Below are positions 51,633-59,533 of a DNA stretch of 64,000 nucleotides, one piece after another (positions within the stretch are counted from its first letter, which is position 1; the number at the start of each line of letters is the position of its first letter). This DNA comes from Shimia sp965227725 (GTDB taxonomy: Bacteria > Pseudomonadota > Alphaproteobacteria > Rhodobacterales > Rhodobacteraceae). The position numbers were made by a program, and so were the translations under genes. The stretch covers positions 62,001-126,000 of the forward strand of contig NZ_CBDDGH010000005.1 of assembly GCF_965227725.1 (NCBI RefSeq), in the 5' to 3' direction. The notes beneath the pieces were generated by a model, which was not told where the DNA came from, did not search any database, and saw only the letters and a list, made by a program, of their open reading frames with translations.

Positions 51633-52016
51633 TTTTCGGCTCCCATCGGTTGATGGCTTATTCGAGTAGAGGCTAGAAGTTGACGGTTTCTGAAAATCAA
51701 ACAGAGGTTCGATAAAATGCCGGGTATCTGGCGCGTGATGACGCTGCGGGACAGGGCTTGCGGGCGGCGCAGCGGTCTTGAGAGGGGCACCATGCGTGCT
51801 GTGAAACGGATTTTTTGGGGGCGTTTGGGCCGAATTTTCCAGAAAAATAGCGCGGTGCTGGAAAAACTAGGCCAAAATTACACCTTTGATGGCCGAATTT
51901 GTCAGAGTTTCGTAAAAACAAATACTTATGCGGAAAACTGCTTAGAATTTTAGGCGTCAGTCGCGCAGGAAACGCCTTGGTTTAAGAGGGACTCTTCACA
52001 TTTTTGAGAGCGCTGG

Positions 52017-52160
52017 CCGGAACTGTCAGCGAGTTGTCCGGCGCGAACATGTTGGCGTGACGCTAAGTCACCCATATTGGCCTCACAAGGCGGGCCGCAG
52101 GGTTCGTCAAAGCTGAAATACCAAGCCCGAAACCACAGAGCTTTAGGAGGATGCGATGAC
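52017..52160 (+). promoter_or_regulatory. Upstream copy of the aldehyde dehydrogenase leader
   Basis: It matches the true leader in two blocks: TGTCAGCGAGTTGTCCG near 52024-52040 and TTAGGAGGATGCGATGA at 52144-52160, with similar AATACCAA before the second. The TGTC elements at 52024 and 52035 are 11 bp apart. It probably arose by duplication of the promoter-leader. Confidence 0.65.
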
Positions 52161-52275
52161 TGAGTTCACAGTGACCACACCGTCGAATTTGCGCGCTGCC
52201 GTTTGCCCGAAGCCTGCGATGCCGGGGTTGGCCAGTTCTCTTGTTTTCCAGTTGCGACGGGACACCTTACTTTAA
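52156..52275 (+). CDS. Possible 39-residue small protein behind the duplicated leader
   Basis: ATG 52156 lies 6 bp after a very strong TTAGGAGG site and opens a 39-codon frame (MTEFTVTTPSNLRAAVCPKP, then 19 more residues). It has no recognised family and no membrane segment. It may be an expressed small protein under the same control as the aldehyde dehydrogenase, or the leftover start of a decayed gene after promoter duplication. The later sequence is low-complexity and not coding. Confidence 0.35.
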   Translation: MTEFTVTTPSNLRAAVCPKPAMPGLASSLVFQLRRDTLL

Positions 52276-52571
52276 GCCGCAACTGAAATCCCCGGTCGTC
52301 TGCGTAACCCCCTCTCCCTCCTCCCCCCCCCAACGCAGATGATCGGGGGCCCTATTTTTAAAGACCACCACTCACCTAAAACCGCGCCGGTCGCGTGCTG
52401 CCTGTCTGGCTGAAATTGCCAAAACCACCACTCACACTCTCTCAGACACAGACAGCCAACGACCGGCGAACGGCGTGCAGCTGATGCGCGCGACAGCAGA
52501 TTTTGCCGGGCAGGCACAATGCATCCGGCGGCCAAGCGGGGGCAGTTCAGGCCTGACTATCGTTAAAGGTG

Positions 52572-52600
52572 TGTCCGAAAGTGTCAGCGGGTTGTCCGTC
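52572..52600 (+). promoter_or_regulatory. Helically phased TGTC repeats upstream of the aldehyde dehydrogenase gene
   Basis: TGTC occurs at 52572, 52582 and 52593 (TGTCCGAAAG, TGTCAGCGGGT, TGTCCGTCG), spaced 10 and 11 bp, so all lie on one face of the helix. Direct repeats of this spacing are typical of AraC/XylS regulators, and an AraC-type gene lies at the far end of this operon. Confidence 0.5.
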
Positions 52601-52699
52601 GCCGACATGTAGAAAACGCTTGGGATGTTGCATTAAGGTGGGGAGCGAAAGCACTTAGCTTTGCAATACCAACCTACCTCAGCGCCTTAGGAGGATGCG

Positions 52700-54151
52700 A
52701 TGAACGCAAAAGACGTTATGGAAACCGACAACACAGGGACAACCCTGCGTGCGTCTCTGGATAAAATTCGCGCAGCCTATACCCGCTCTCCGGCACCGAC
52801 ACGGGAAGAGCGCAAGGACCGCCTGAACCGGTTGCACAAAGGCATCATCGAATACAAAGACCGCCTCGTGGCCGCGGTGGACAAGGACTTTGACGGGCGC
52901 GCGCCGGCAGAGACCATGATGGCGGAAATCCTGCCTGTTCTGGAAGGTATTCACTACAACAAGAAGAACCTTCGCAAGTGGATGCGCCAATCCCGCCGCG
53001 ATGTGCCTTTGGCGCTGATGGGGGCCAAGACCAAGGTGCATTACCAGCCGCTGGGCGTTGTGGGCATCGTGGTGCCATGGAACTTCCCGATCTTCCTTGG
53101 TCTGTCGCCGATGGTTGGCGCCTTTGCGGCGGGCAACCGCGCGATGATCAAGACCTCTGAGTTTGCACCGGAAACTGCCAATGTGCTGACCGAGATGCTG
53201 GGAAAATACTTCTCTGATGAGGAGGTTGCGGTTGTGAACGGCGGCGTAGAGGTTGCCACAGAGTTCACCAAACTGCCGTTTGACCACCTTGTTTTCACCG
53301 GCTCCACGCAGGTGGGCAAGATCGTGATGCGCGCGGCTGCCGAGAACCTCACTCCGGTGACGCTGGAGCTGGGTGGCAAATCGCCTGCGATCATCCACGA
53401 CAGCTTCCCGGTGGAAGAAGCGGCCAAGCGGATCGCGTTTGGCAAAGGTCTGAACGCAGGTCAGGTCTGTGTGTCCCCGGATTACATCATGGTGCCGCGC
53501 AGCAAGATGAACGCCTTTGTGGAGGCCTTCAGCAAGGCGATTGCCAAGCATTATCCAACGCTGGCGTCCAACTCGGATTACACCTCCATCATCACCGAGC
53601 GTCAGCGCGACCGCTTGGTGGACAACATCCGTGACGCCGAAGAAAAAGGCGCGACCATCAAGGTCATCAACCCAAGCAACGACAGCTTTGAGGGCACCCG
53701 CAAGCTGCCAATGCATGTGATCACCGATGTGTCTGACGACATGCGTGTGATGCAGGAAGAGATCTTTGGCCCGCTGCTGCCTGTTGTGCCATATGACAAG
53801 CTGGAAGAGGCCATCGACTATGTGAACGACCGGGACCGTCCGCTGGCGCTTTACTACTTTGACTGGGACACCGCGCGGGGCGAGAAGATCCTGAACGAGA
53901 CTCACTCCGGCGGGGTTTGCATCAACGAAGTGATGACCCACACCATGGTCGACGACATGCCGTTTGGCGGGGTTGGCCCGTCTGGCATGGGGCACTACCA
54001 CGGCAAGGAAGGCTTCCTGAACTTCTCCAAAGCCAAGGCGGTTGTGCGCAAGGGGCGTTTTGACGGCAACGCATGGGTCGCAGCACCCTGGAACAACATG
54101 TTCTTCAACATCATGGTCAAATTCCAGCTGTGGCGCTTCAAAAAGCCCTAA
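52700..54151 (+). CDS. Aldehyde dehydrogenase (coniferyl-aldehyde dehydrogenase-like)
   Basis: A 483-residue NAD(P)-dependent ALDH. Visible motifs are VVPWNFPIFLGLSPM, FTGSTQVGKIVM, LELGGKSPAII with the general-base Glu, GQVCVSPDYIMVP with the catalytic Cys, and EEIFGPLLPVV. The C-terminal NMFFNIMVKFQLWRFKKP tail and the overall length resemble the coniferyl-aldehyde branch, which oxidises aromatic and fatty aldehydes. ATG 52700 follows TTAGGAGG. It is the first gene of an operon with an iron-type alcohol dehydrogenase, so a likely job is alcohol to aldehyde to acid oxidation. Confidence 0.9.
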   Translation: MNAKDVMETDNTGTTLRASLDKIRAAYTRSPAPTREERKDRLNRLHKGIIEYKDRLVAAVDKDFDGRAPAETMMAEILPVLEGIHYNKKNLRKWMRQSRRDVPLALMGAKTKVHYQPLGVVGIVVPWNFPIFLGLSPMVGAFAAGNRAMIKTSEFAPETANVLTEMLGKYFSDEEVAVVNGGVEVATEFTKLPFDHLVFTGSTQVGKIVMRAAAENLTPVTLELGGKSPAIIHDSFPVEEAAKRIAFGKGLNAGQVCVSPDYIMVPRSKMNAFVEAFSKAIAKHYPTLASNSDYTSIITERQRDRLVDNIRDAEEKGATIKVINPSNDSFEGTRKLPMHVITDVSDDMRVMQEEIFGPLLPVVPYDKLEEAIDYVNDRDRPLALYYFDWDTARGEKILNETHSGGVCINEVMTHTMVDDMPFGGVGPSGMGHYHGKEGFLNFSKAKAVVRKGRFDGNAWVAAPWNNMFFNIMVKFQLWRFKKP

Positions 54152-54228
54152 GCTGAGCAGGCTCAGGCCTCTGGGGTCATCTGCACCTTGCGGTTCCTCC
54201 CCGCACAGATGATCCCGCATAGACCACA

Positions 54229-54255
54229 CCGAAGCGCGACGTGCGCGCGCTTCGG
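54229..54255 (+). terminator. Hairpin between the ALDH and ADH genes
   Basis: CCGAAGCGCG (54229-54238) and CGCGCTTCGG (54246-54255) are exact arms with a 7-nt loop, then CTCTTTACCTC. It is a partial terminator or stabiliser that may lower expression of the downstream genes. Confidence 0.6.
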
Positions 54256-54318
54256 CTCTTTACCTCTCCCAGCGCCTTTGAAGACGGCTGGGCCCATGCC
54301 TTTCTCCGAGATTGACAG

Positions 54319-55530
54319 ATGATAAGCTCCCCGATCACCTATGCCCTGCGCGCGCTTTCCACGTTTTTTCCGCCACAAAAGCCGCTGATTTTCTCAGGGC
54401 AGGGGGCTGTGTTGAAGCTGGCGGATCTGATGGTGATCAGCGGGCAGAAGCGCCCTTTGCTGGTGACCGACAGCTTCTTGCTGAAGAACGGGATGCTGGA
54501 TGAGCTGATTGCCTTTCTCGAAGGGGCGGGTTGCACGGTCACGGTGTTTGACGGCATCATCCCGAACCCCACCTTTGCCGTCGTGGAGGCCGGATTGGCC
54601 GCAAGCCGGGCGGGGCAATGTGATGCGGTTTTGGCGGTGGGCGGCGGCTCTGCCATTGATGCGGCCAAAGTGATTGCGGCGGCCAGCACCAGCAAAAAGT
54701 CTCTGGCGCAGCTGACCGGCATTTTGAAGGTGAAACAGCCGCCGCTGCCGTTTTATGTGGCGCCCACGACCTCCGGCACCGGCTCTGAGGTGACAAGCGC
54801 GGCGGTAATTTCGGACACGGAGACCCACAAGAAGACGTTTTTTGTGGATCCCAAATATATCCCCATCGCAACCGCGTTTGACACGGGCCTGCTGAAATCT
54901 CTGCCCGGCCCGATGACGGCCGCGACCGGAATGGATGCGCTGACCCATGCGATTGAGGCCTATACCTCGCGCAACCGCTTTGCAGACACAGACCGGGATG
55001 CCGCCATGGCGATCAAGCTGATCGTCAAGTTCCTGCCGGTGGCCTATGAGAACGGGGCGGATGAACACGCTCGGGAAATGGTCGCGCTGGGCTCCTTTCT
55101 GGCGGGCTATGCCTTCAGCAAGGCGAGCCTTGGCTATGTGCATGCGATTTCCCACCAGATCAGCGCGCATTACAACACGCCGCATGGGCTCGCGAATGCG
55201 ATCCTGCTGCCGCGGGTGCTGCGGTTCAACAAGACCGCCTCAGCGCAGCGATATGCCAAGCTGGAGCGGATGCTGAGCGGCACTGAGGGCGATGCTTTTG
55301 CGCCCGAACAGGTGGATCAGTTCATTGCCCGTGTCGATGCGCTGGCGGAGCGTGTGGGCATCCCTGTGAACCTGAAAGATGTGCAGCCTGCGGATTTTGA
55401 CGCGATTGCAAAAGAGGCGCTGGCGGAAGCGCGCAGCTCCTATGCGGTGCCGCGCGTGATGCGCAAGGCGGATGTGGTCGCGATCCTGAAATCTGTGGAA
55501 AGTGGCGACCGGTCGGTGCGTTTTGGGTGA
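54319..55530 (+). CDS. Iron-containing alcohol dehydrogenase
   Basis: A 403-residue group III (iron-dependent) ADH. Cofactor and family signatures include AVGGGSAIDAAKVIAAA, PTTSGTGSEVTSAAVIS, the metal-binding MDALTHAIEAYTS and GYVHAISHQISAHYNTPHGLANA with its three His. It oxidises an alcohol or reduces the matching aldehyde with NAD(P). The start at 54319 gives the natural N-terminus; the upstream gap of 167 bp contains a hairpin. It pairs with the ALDH in a two-step alcohol oxidation. Confidence 0.92.
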   Translation: MISSPITYALRALSTFFPPQKPLIFSGQGAVLKLADLMVISGQKRPLLVTDSFLLKNGMLDELIAFLEGAGCTVTVFDGIIPNPTFAVVEAGLAASRAGQCDAVLAVGGGSAIDAAKVIAAASTSKKSLAQLTGILKVKQPPLPFYVAPTTSGTGSEVTSAAVISDTETHKKTFFVDPKYIPIATAFDTGLLKSLPGPMTAATGMDALTHAIEAYTSRNRFADTDRDAAMAIKLIVKFLPVAYENGADEHAREMVALGSFLAGYAFSKASLGYVHAISHQISAHYNTPHGLANAILLPRVLRFNKTASAQRYAKLERMLSGTEGDAFAPEQVDQFIARVDALAERVGIPVNLKDVQPADFDAIAKEALAEARSSYAVPRVMRKADVVAILKSVESGDRSVRFG

Positions 55531-55561
55531 AGGCATATGCCTTCCAATGAGGAATTAGTGA

Positions 55562-55876
55562 ATGATTTCAGTTATGTGTGTTGTTCAGGAAGGGCAGATC
55601 TCAACGGAGGTTCAATTCGCCCTAAGAGCAGCCATCAGTGCATTCACGCAGCGGGCCTTTGCTGCGGCAGCAGATATCGACTGGATCGTGGTGCCACAGG
55701 GCAGCGGGTTTACCGCCGCTGCGCCGTCCACTGCGATGGTTGCCTCGATGCACGCAAACCGCAGCCTGAAACGCGGAGAGCGCACGGCGCTGCTGCGAGA
55801 GTTGGGAGAGATCTGCATGGCGCGGACCGGGTTGTCGCCAAATGAGGTTGTGACCTCAATACGCGACCCGCAATAG
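55562..55876 (+). CDS. Small tautomerase-like protein (no Pro-1)
   Basis: A 104-residue protein beginning MISVMCVVQEGQIS, with a beta-alpha-beta layout and length like the tautomerase superfamily, but without the N-terminal proline that acts as base in active members. EVVTSIRDPQ at the end resembles the last strand. An overlapping frame at 55537-55845 is rejected because its composition is poor. It lies 31 bp after the ADH gene, most likely in the same operon. Function unknown. Confidence 0.65.
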   Translation: MISVMCVVQEGQISTEVQFALRAAISAFTQRAFAAAADIDWIVVPQGSGFTAAAPSTAMVASMHANRSLKRGERTALLRELGEICMARTGLSPNEVVTSIRDPQ

Positions 55877-55988
55877 ACCGAGATTTGTGCCCCTTTGGGA
55901 GGGGCACGTTTTAAACTAGGATAGGGCCGCGCATTGGGGGCCGGAAACACAAGCCCCCTTCGGATCGCGCTTTGGGAAGGAAGATCAC

Positions 55989-56387
55989 ATGCCTCTCTAT
56001 ATGTGCAATGCCGTTCACGGTGTCATTTCAGCACACGCCAAAAAGCGCATCGCCGAAGACATTACGGATATTCACTGTGATGTCACCCGCGCGCCGCGCG
56101 CGTTCGTGCATGCGTTCTTTTTTGAGGATGCGCCGCAGCTGGCGATTGACGGGAAAGCCGTGTTTCTGTTTGCCAGCATTCGCGAAGGGCATAGTGAGGC
56201 GCAGAAGGCCGCGCTTGTGAGCCGGATCACCGCGTCGATCCATGCCCATGTCGGGATCGATATGAGCCAGATTGTCATGGACATCACGGATGTGCCGGCA
56301 AGCTGGGTCATGGAGGGCGGGGAGATTCTGCCGGAACCGGGAGAGGAAGGCGACTGGATCAAGCGGCGTCATCCGGTTGGGGTCTGA
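55989..56387 (+). CDS. Tautomerase family protein
   Basis: A 132-residue protein starting MPLYMCNAVHG; after removal of Met, Pro-1 is the catalytic base of 4-oxalocrotonate tautomerase-type enzymes. It has HAFFFEDAPQLAIDGKAVFLFAS and IVMDITDVPASWVMEGGEILPEPGEEG, as found in bacterial tautomerases of about 130 residues. It follows the smaller tautomerase-like gene after about 110 bp, with GGAAGGAAG upstream. Its substrate is unknown; it probably serves the same catabolic route as the dehydrogenases. Confidence 0.82.
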   Translation: MPLYMCNAVHGVISAHAKKRIAEDITDIHCDVTRAPRAFVHAFFFEDAPQLAIDGKAVFLFASIREGHSEAQKAALVSRITASIHAHVGIDMSQIVMDITDVPASWVMEGGEILPEPGEEGDWIKRRHPVGV

Positions 56388-56420
56388 TCGCGGCAGGATG
56401 GCCTTCTCATAAACACCAAT

Positions 56421-56455
56421 AAGCCCCGCAGGTGCGCAACCAGACGGGGCTTTTT
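56421..56455 (+). terminator. Intrinsic terminator of the dehydrogenase operon
   Basis: AAGCCCCG (56421-56428) and CGGGGCTT (56445-56452) with 16-nt loop, followed by TTTTT: a standard terminator placed between the operon and the convergent AraC gene. Confidence 0.9.
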
Positions 56456-56485
56456 CATGTGTTGTGAAGCGCGTGTGCGCGCCTG

Positions 56486-57517
56486 TCAGGCGACGCGCGG
56501 CACGTTGGAGCGGCGCACCTCGCCCGGTGTCTGGCCAAATTTCTTGGAGAAGGCGCGGGCAAAGCTTGCAGGCTCAGAATAGCCCACGCGCCAGGCCACG
56601 GTCTCCACGTTGAGGCCCGCCGTTTGCAGCAGCTCATGCGCCAGTGCCATGCGCACATCGGCATAAAGTTCGCGGAAGCTGGTGCCTTCTTCGGTGAGGC
56701 GGCGGCGCAGGGTGCGCTCTGTCACGGTGAGCCGTTCCGAGATCTCCTCGATCTTATGCTCGCTGGAGATATTGTCCAAAATCGCGTCGCGCACTTTCTG
56801 CGACCAGGGCGGCAGGATGTCTGCCGCGTTCTGGGAGAGGGCTTCGCATTGTTCCAGGCAGAAGCGCAGCGAGACCGGATCAGATTTTGCCAGCGGCTGA
56901 TCCAGCAGGGCTGACGGGAACGACAGCGCATAGGCGGGCTGGCCGGTCAGAACCGGCAGATTGCTGATCATGGAGAGATCAAGGCCATAGCTCGCCTCGG
57001 GTTCAGGCGTTTCGATCTTAAACCCGACCTGACCCGGCGCCAGCAGGATTTCCTGAATGAAGTTCACTGAAATGGCGCAGTGGCGTTCTAGAATGAAGCG
57101 CTGTGCGGTGTCCGGGATGCCGTCCATGTTGATGGTCAGCTGCGCGCGCTCGCCAAATTCCTCAAGCCTGTAGTCGGCAATCGAGGAGGAGAGGTTGATG
57201 TAATCAAGCGAGGTCTCAATGGCGGAGCGCAAGGTGGGGCTGGTGAGAATCGCAAAACCCCAGATCCCAAAGGCGTGCACATGCATGTCGCGCCCGACAA
57301 TCCAGCCAAGGCCCACGCTGCGTGGCGCAAGCCGCATGAAGTTCATGATGATCTGCAGCTCTTGCTCGGTGTTGTGCAGGGCTTGCGGATCGGACACCTC
57401 GTCCTGACTGATGCCGGAGCCTTCCAGACAAGCATCCACATCGACGCCAAGTTTTTCGGCGTGCTCGCAAATGACCTTCAGAATGGTCGCGGATCGAGTG
57501 TTGGCTCTGACTATCAT
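56486..57517 (-). CDS. AraC-family transcriptional regulator (arabinose-binding-domain type)
   Basis: A 343-residue regulator. The N-terminal 230 residues match the large sensor domain of this class (ILKVICEHAEKLGVDVDACLEGSGIS, HAFGIWGFAILTSPTLRSAIE). The C-terminal helix-turn-helix pair is IEEISERLTVTERTLRRRLTEEGTSF and VETVAWRVGYSEPASFARAFSKKFGQTPGEVR. ATG 57517 is the only plausible start. It converges on the dehydrogenase operon; the phased TGTC repeats at the operon promoter are plausible binding sites (inference). Family members control genes for alcohols, fatty acids or amino acids. Confidence 0.9.
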   Translation of the reverse strand: MIVRANTRSATILKVICEHAEKLGVDVDACLEGSGISQDEVSDPQALHNTEQELQIIMNFMRLAPRSVGLGWIVGRDMHVHAFGIWGFAILTSPTLRSAIETSLDYINLSSSIADYRLEEFGERAQLTINMDGIPDTAQRFILERHCAISVNFIQEILLAPGQVGFKIETPEPEASYGLDLSMISNLPVLTGQPAYALSFPSALLDQPLAKSDPVSLRFCLEQCEALSQNAADILPPWSQKVRDAILDNISSEHKIEEISERLTVTERTLRRRLTEEGTSFRELYADVRMALAHELLQTAGLNVETVAWRVGYSEPASFARAFSKKFGQTPGEVRRSNVPRVA

Positions 57518-57748
57518 GAGACCGAAAATAGAGGCTTGTCCGAAAAAATCAAACTCCCCTGAGTGTAAAACTCATGTGATGAAATTCACCATGGGGCGAG
57601 GGGGATGGGCAGCTTTGTACGCGCTGGCGACGGGAGAGAGTGTGGCGTGCAGTGTCGTGCGAGAGGCAGGGAGCAGAGGACGCGGGTGAAATGCATGGGA
57701 TATCCAACCTGTGTTGGCTGTGTGCTGTGTCATGCTTTCAGAGGAAAG

Positions 57749-57823
57749 TGGCTGGGGTGGTAGGATTCGAACCTACGGTGCGCGGTACCAAAAACCGGTG
57801 CCTTACCACTTGGCTACACCCCA
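57749..57823 (-). tRNA. tRNA-Gln (anticodon TTG)
   Basis: Read on the minus strand it starts TGGGGTGTAGCCAAGTGG and ends ATCCTACCACCCCAGCCA. The 7-bp acceptor stem TGGGGTG/CACCCCA, the D-arm, the TTCGAAT T-loop and the encoded CCA are all present. The anticodon loop TTTTGGT gives anticodon TTG, glutamine. The anticodon stem has a weak first pair. Confidence 0.95.
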
Positions 57824-58045
57824 ACTGTGTGGCGGTATTTACTTAGAGCGGCTGGGAGGTGCAAGACCCGAAATGAGCTTTTTGGCGAAAAATTTGCCAC
57901 TCGGTACAAAAAATTTTCGCGAAAGAATGCATGTCCAATAAACACTGGGTTTTTGAAGACCTCGCGTCATTTCGCAGCGCCTGTCGTGGACAAAGGGGGA
58001 GGGGCAACGACATGGTGGGGCAAAGCGATAGAGAGGAGAGAGCCA

Positions 58046-59275
58046 ATGTTCCTGGGAATGCGGCCGGAGAATGAGGCCCTGTTGGCGCAGGTCAAAGAGA
58101 TGATCCGTGATGAGGTCATGCCTTTGGAGGAGGAGTACCATGCGGAGATCGGCAAAGAGGACCGTTGGGCCTATACCGCGCGGCAGGCGGAGATTCTGGA
58201 AGGGTTAAAAGCCAAGGCCAAAGAGCGCGGGCTGTGGAATTTCTGGCTGACGGATTCGGACAAGGGATTCGGGCTCTCTACCGTGGAATATGCGTTTTTT
58301 GCCGAGGAGATGGGCAAGACGCCGCTGGGCGCTGAGGTGTTCAACTGCTCCGCACCGGATACCGGCAACATGGAAGTGTTTGAGCGCTATGGCACCGAGG
58401 CCATGAAGGACAGGTGGCTAAAGCCGCTGCTCAATGGGGAGATTCGCTCTGCCTATCTGATGACGGAGCCGGATGTGGCGAGTTCGGATGCCACCAATGT
58501 GTCCATGTCCTGTGTGCGCGATGGCGATGATTATGTGCTCAACGGCGAGAAATACTGGGCTTCTGGGGCGGGGGATCCGCGCTGTAAGGTCTATATCGTC
58601 ATGGTGAAAACCGGGGGCGAGGAGCTTCCTGTGCATAAGCGGCAGTCGATGATTGTGGTGCCTGCGGGCACCGAGGGCATCGAGATTCTGCGCCCCATGA
58701 TGGTCTATGGGCAGGATGATGCACCGCACGGGCATATGCACATCAAATTCACCAATGTGCGCGTGCCTGCGGAGAATCTGTTGCTGGGCGAAGGTCGGGG
58801 CTTTGAGATCGCGCAGGGGCGGCTTGGGCCTGGGCGCATTCACCACTGTATGCGTGCGATCGGGCAGGCTGAGGTGGCGCTGGAGCGCATGTGCAAACGC
58901 GCGCTGAACCGGGAAGCCTTTGGCAAGCCGCTGGCGCATCTGGGGGCGAACTACGACATCATTGCCGAGTGCCGGATGGAGATCGAGCAGGCGCGTCTGC
59001 TGTGTCTGAAAACCGCCTGGATGATGGATCAGGGGGATGCCCGTGCGGCGGCGCCCTGGATCAGTCAGATCAAGGTGGTGGCCCCGAATGTGGCGCTGAA
59101 GGTGATTGATGAAGCGGTGCAGATGCACGGCGGCACCGGGATTTCACAGGACACCCCGCTGGCGCAGGCCTGGACACATGTGCGCACATTGCGGCTGGCT
59201 GACGGGCCGGATGCGGTGCATCGCCGGCAGGTGGCGCGCAAAGAGCTGCGCCAGTACACGCAGGAAAAGGTCTGA
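58046..59275 (+). CDS. Acyl-CoA dehydrogenase
   Basis: A 409-residue acyl-CoA dehydrogenase. Features are AYLMTEPDVASSDATNV (flavin binding), GEKYWASGAGDPRC, GPGRIHHCMRAIGQAEVALERMCKRALNREAFGKPLAHLG and QMHGGTGISQDTPLAQAWTHVRTLRLADGPDAVH near the C-terminus. ATG 58046 follows GAGAGGAGAG; in-frame codons from 57827 on run over the tRNA side and are not natural. The branch with a WxxxxGxGDPR loop acts on fatty or branched acyl-CoA; the exact chain is unknown. It stands alone and ends at a clear terminator. Confidence 0.92.
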   Translation: MFLGMRPENEALLAQVKEMIRDEVMPLEEEYHAEIGKEDRWAYTARQAEILEGLKAKAKERGLWNFWLTDSDKGFGLSTVEYAFFAEEMGKTPLGAEVFNCSAPDTGNMEVFERYGTEAMKDRWLKPLLNGEIRSAYLMTEPDVASSDATNVSMSCVRDGDDYVLNGEKYWASGAGDPRCKVYIVMVKTGGEELPVHKRQSMIVVPAGTEGIEILRPMMVYGQDDAPHGHMHIKFTNVRVPAENLLLGEGRGFEIAQGRLGPGRIHHCMRAIGQAEVALERMCKRALNREAFGKPLAHLGANYDIIAECRMEIEQARLLCLKTAWMMDQGDARAAAPWISQIKVVAPNVALKVIDEAVQMHGGTGISQDTPLAQAWTHVRTLRLADGPDAVHRRQVARKELRQYTQEKV

Positions 59276-59338
59276 CACCGCGTTTCTGTATCAGACCAGT
59301 GGTTGCATGGCGGCGGTGTCTGATCGGAGGGAATTTGG

Positions 59339-59368
59339 AAGGCGCGGCCCGGGAGGTGGCGCCTTTTT
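59339..59368 (+). terminator. Terminator after the acyl-CoA dehydrogenase gene
   Basis: AAGGCGC and GCGCCTT arms (59339-59345 and 59359-59365) followed by TTTCA; a short GC-stem with T-run, 64 bp after the stop. Confidence 0.8.
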
Positions 59369-59460
59369 CATTGGGTTACGGGTGTTTGGGGTGGGGAAGG
59401 TGATTTAACCGTGCCCTTGGCGCTGGTGAGGCGGACGTGGGGTTTCCACTTTGGTCTGAA

Positions 59461-59505
59461 TTGGGGGCCAGCCCCCAAGCCCCCGGGATATTTGACGAAT
59501 GAGAA
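59461..59505. repeat. Rhodobacterales-type intergenic element
   Basis: TTGGGGG-ccag-CCCCCAA hairpin directly followed by GCCCCCGGGATATTTGACGAATGAGAAG. This composite is a familiar dispersed intergenic sequence in Roseobacter/Rhodobacter genomes (recalled from general knowledge), usually at gene ends. Confidence 0.6.
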
Positions 59506-59533
59506 GCATGCTTTGTGATGATCTCGTACCGAC

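Larger units (their letters stand above)
51633..52699. other. Long intergenic region with duplicated leader sequence
   Basis: About 1.07 kb before the aldehyde dehydrogenase gene. The first part (51660-51960) is AT-rich with no reliable gene. The middle contains one copy of a leader (52017-52160) with a 39-codon frame (52156-52275). A C-rich, low-complexity part with two ACCACCACTCAC copies follows (about 52290-52450). The second copy of the leader (52572-52699) precedes the dehydrogenase. Confidence 0.6.

Noticed and set aside
51717..51953. A 78-codon frame in the intergenic region
   Set aside because: No ribosome site, unusual composition and no recognisable family; the area looks non-coding.
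52272..52535. An 87-codon minus-strand frame
   Set aside because: It runs across a C-rich low-complexity stretch; Trp/Arg/Gly-rich product typical of chance frames.
55537..55845. A 102-codon frame overlapping the small tautomerase-like gene
   Set aside because: Composition is poor, and the other frame gives a regular beta-alpha protein with a better position in the operon.
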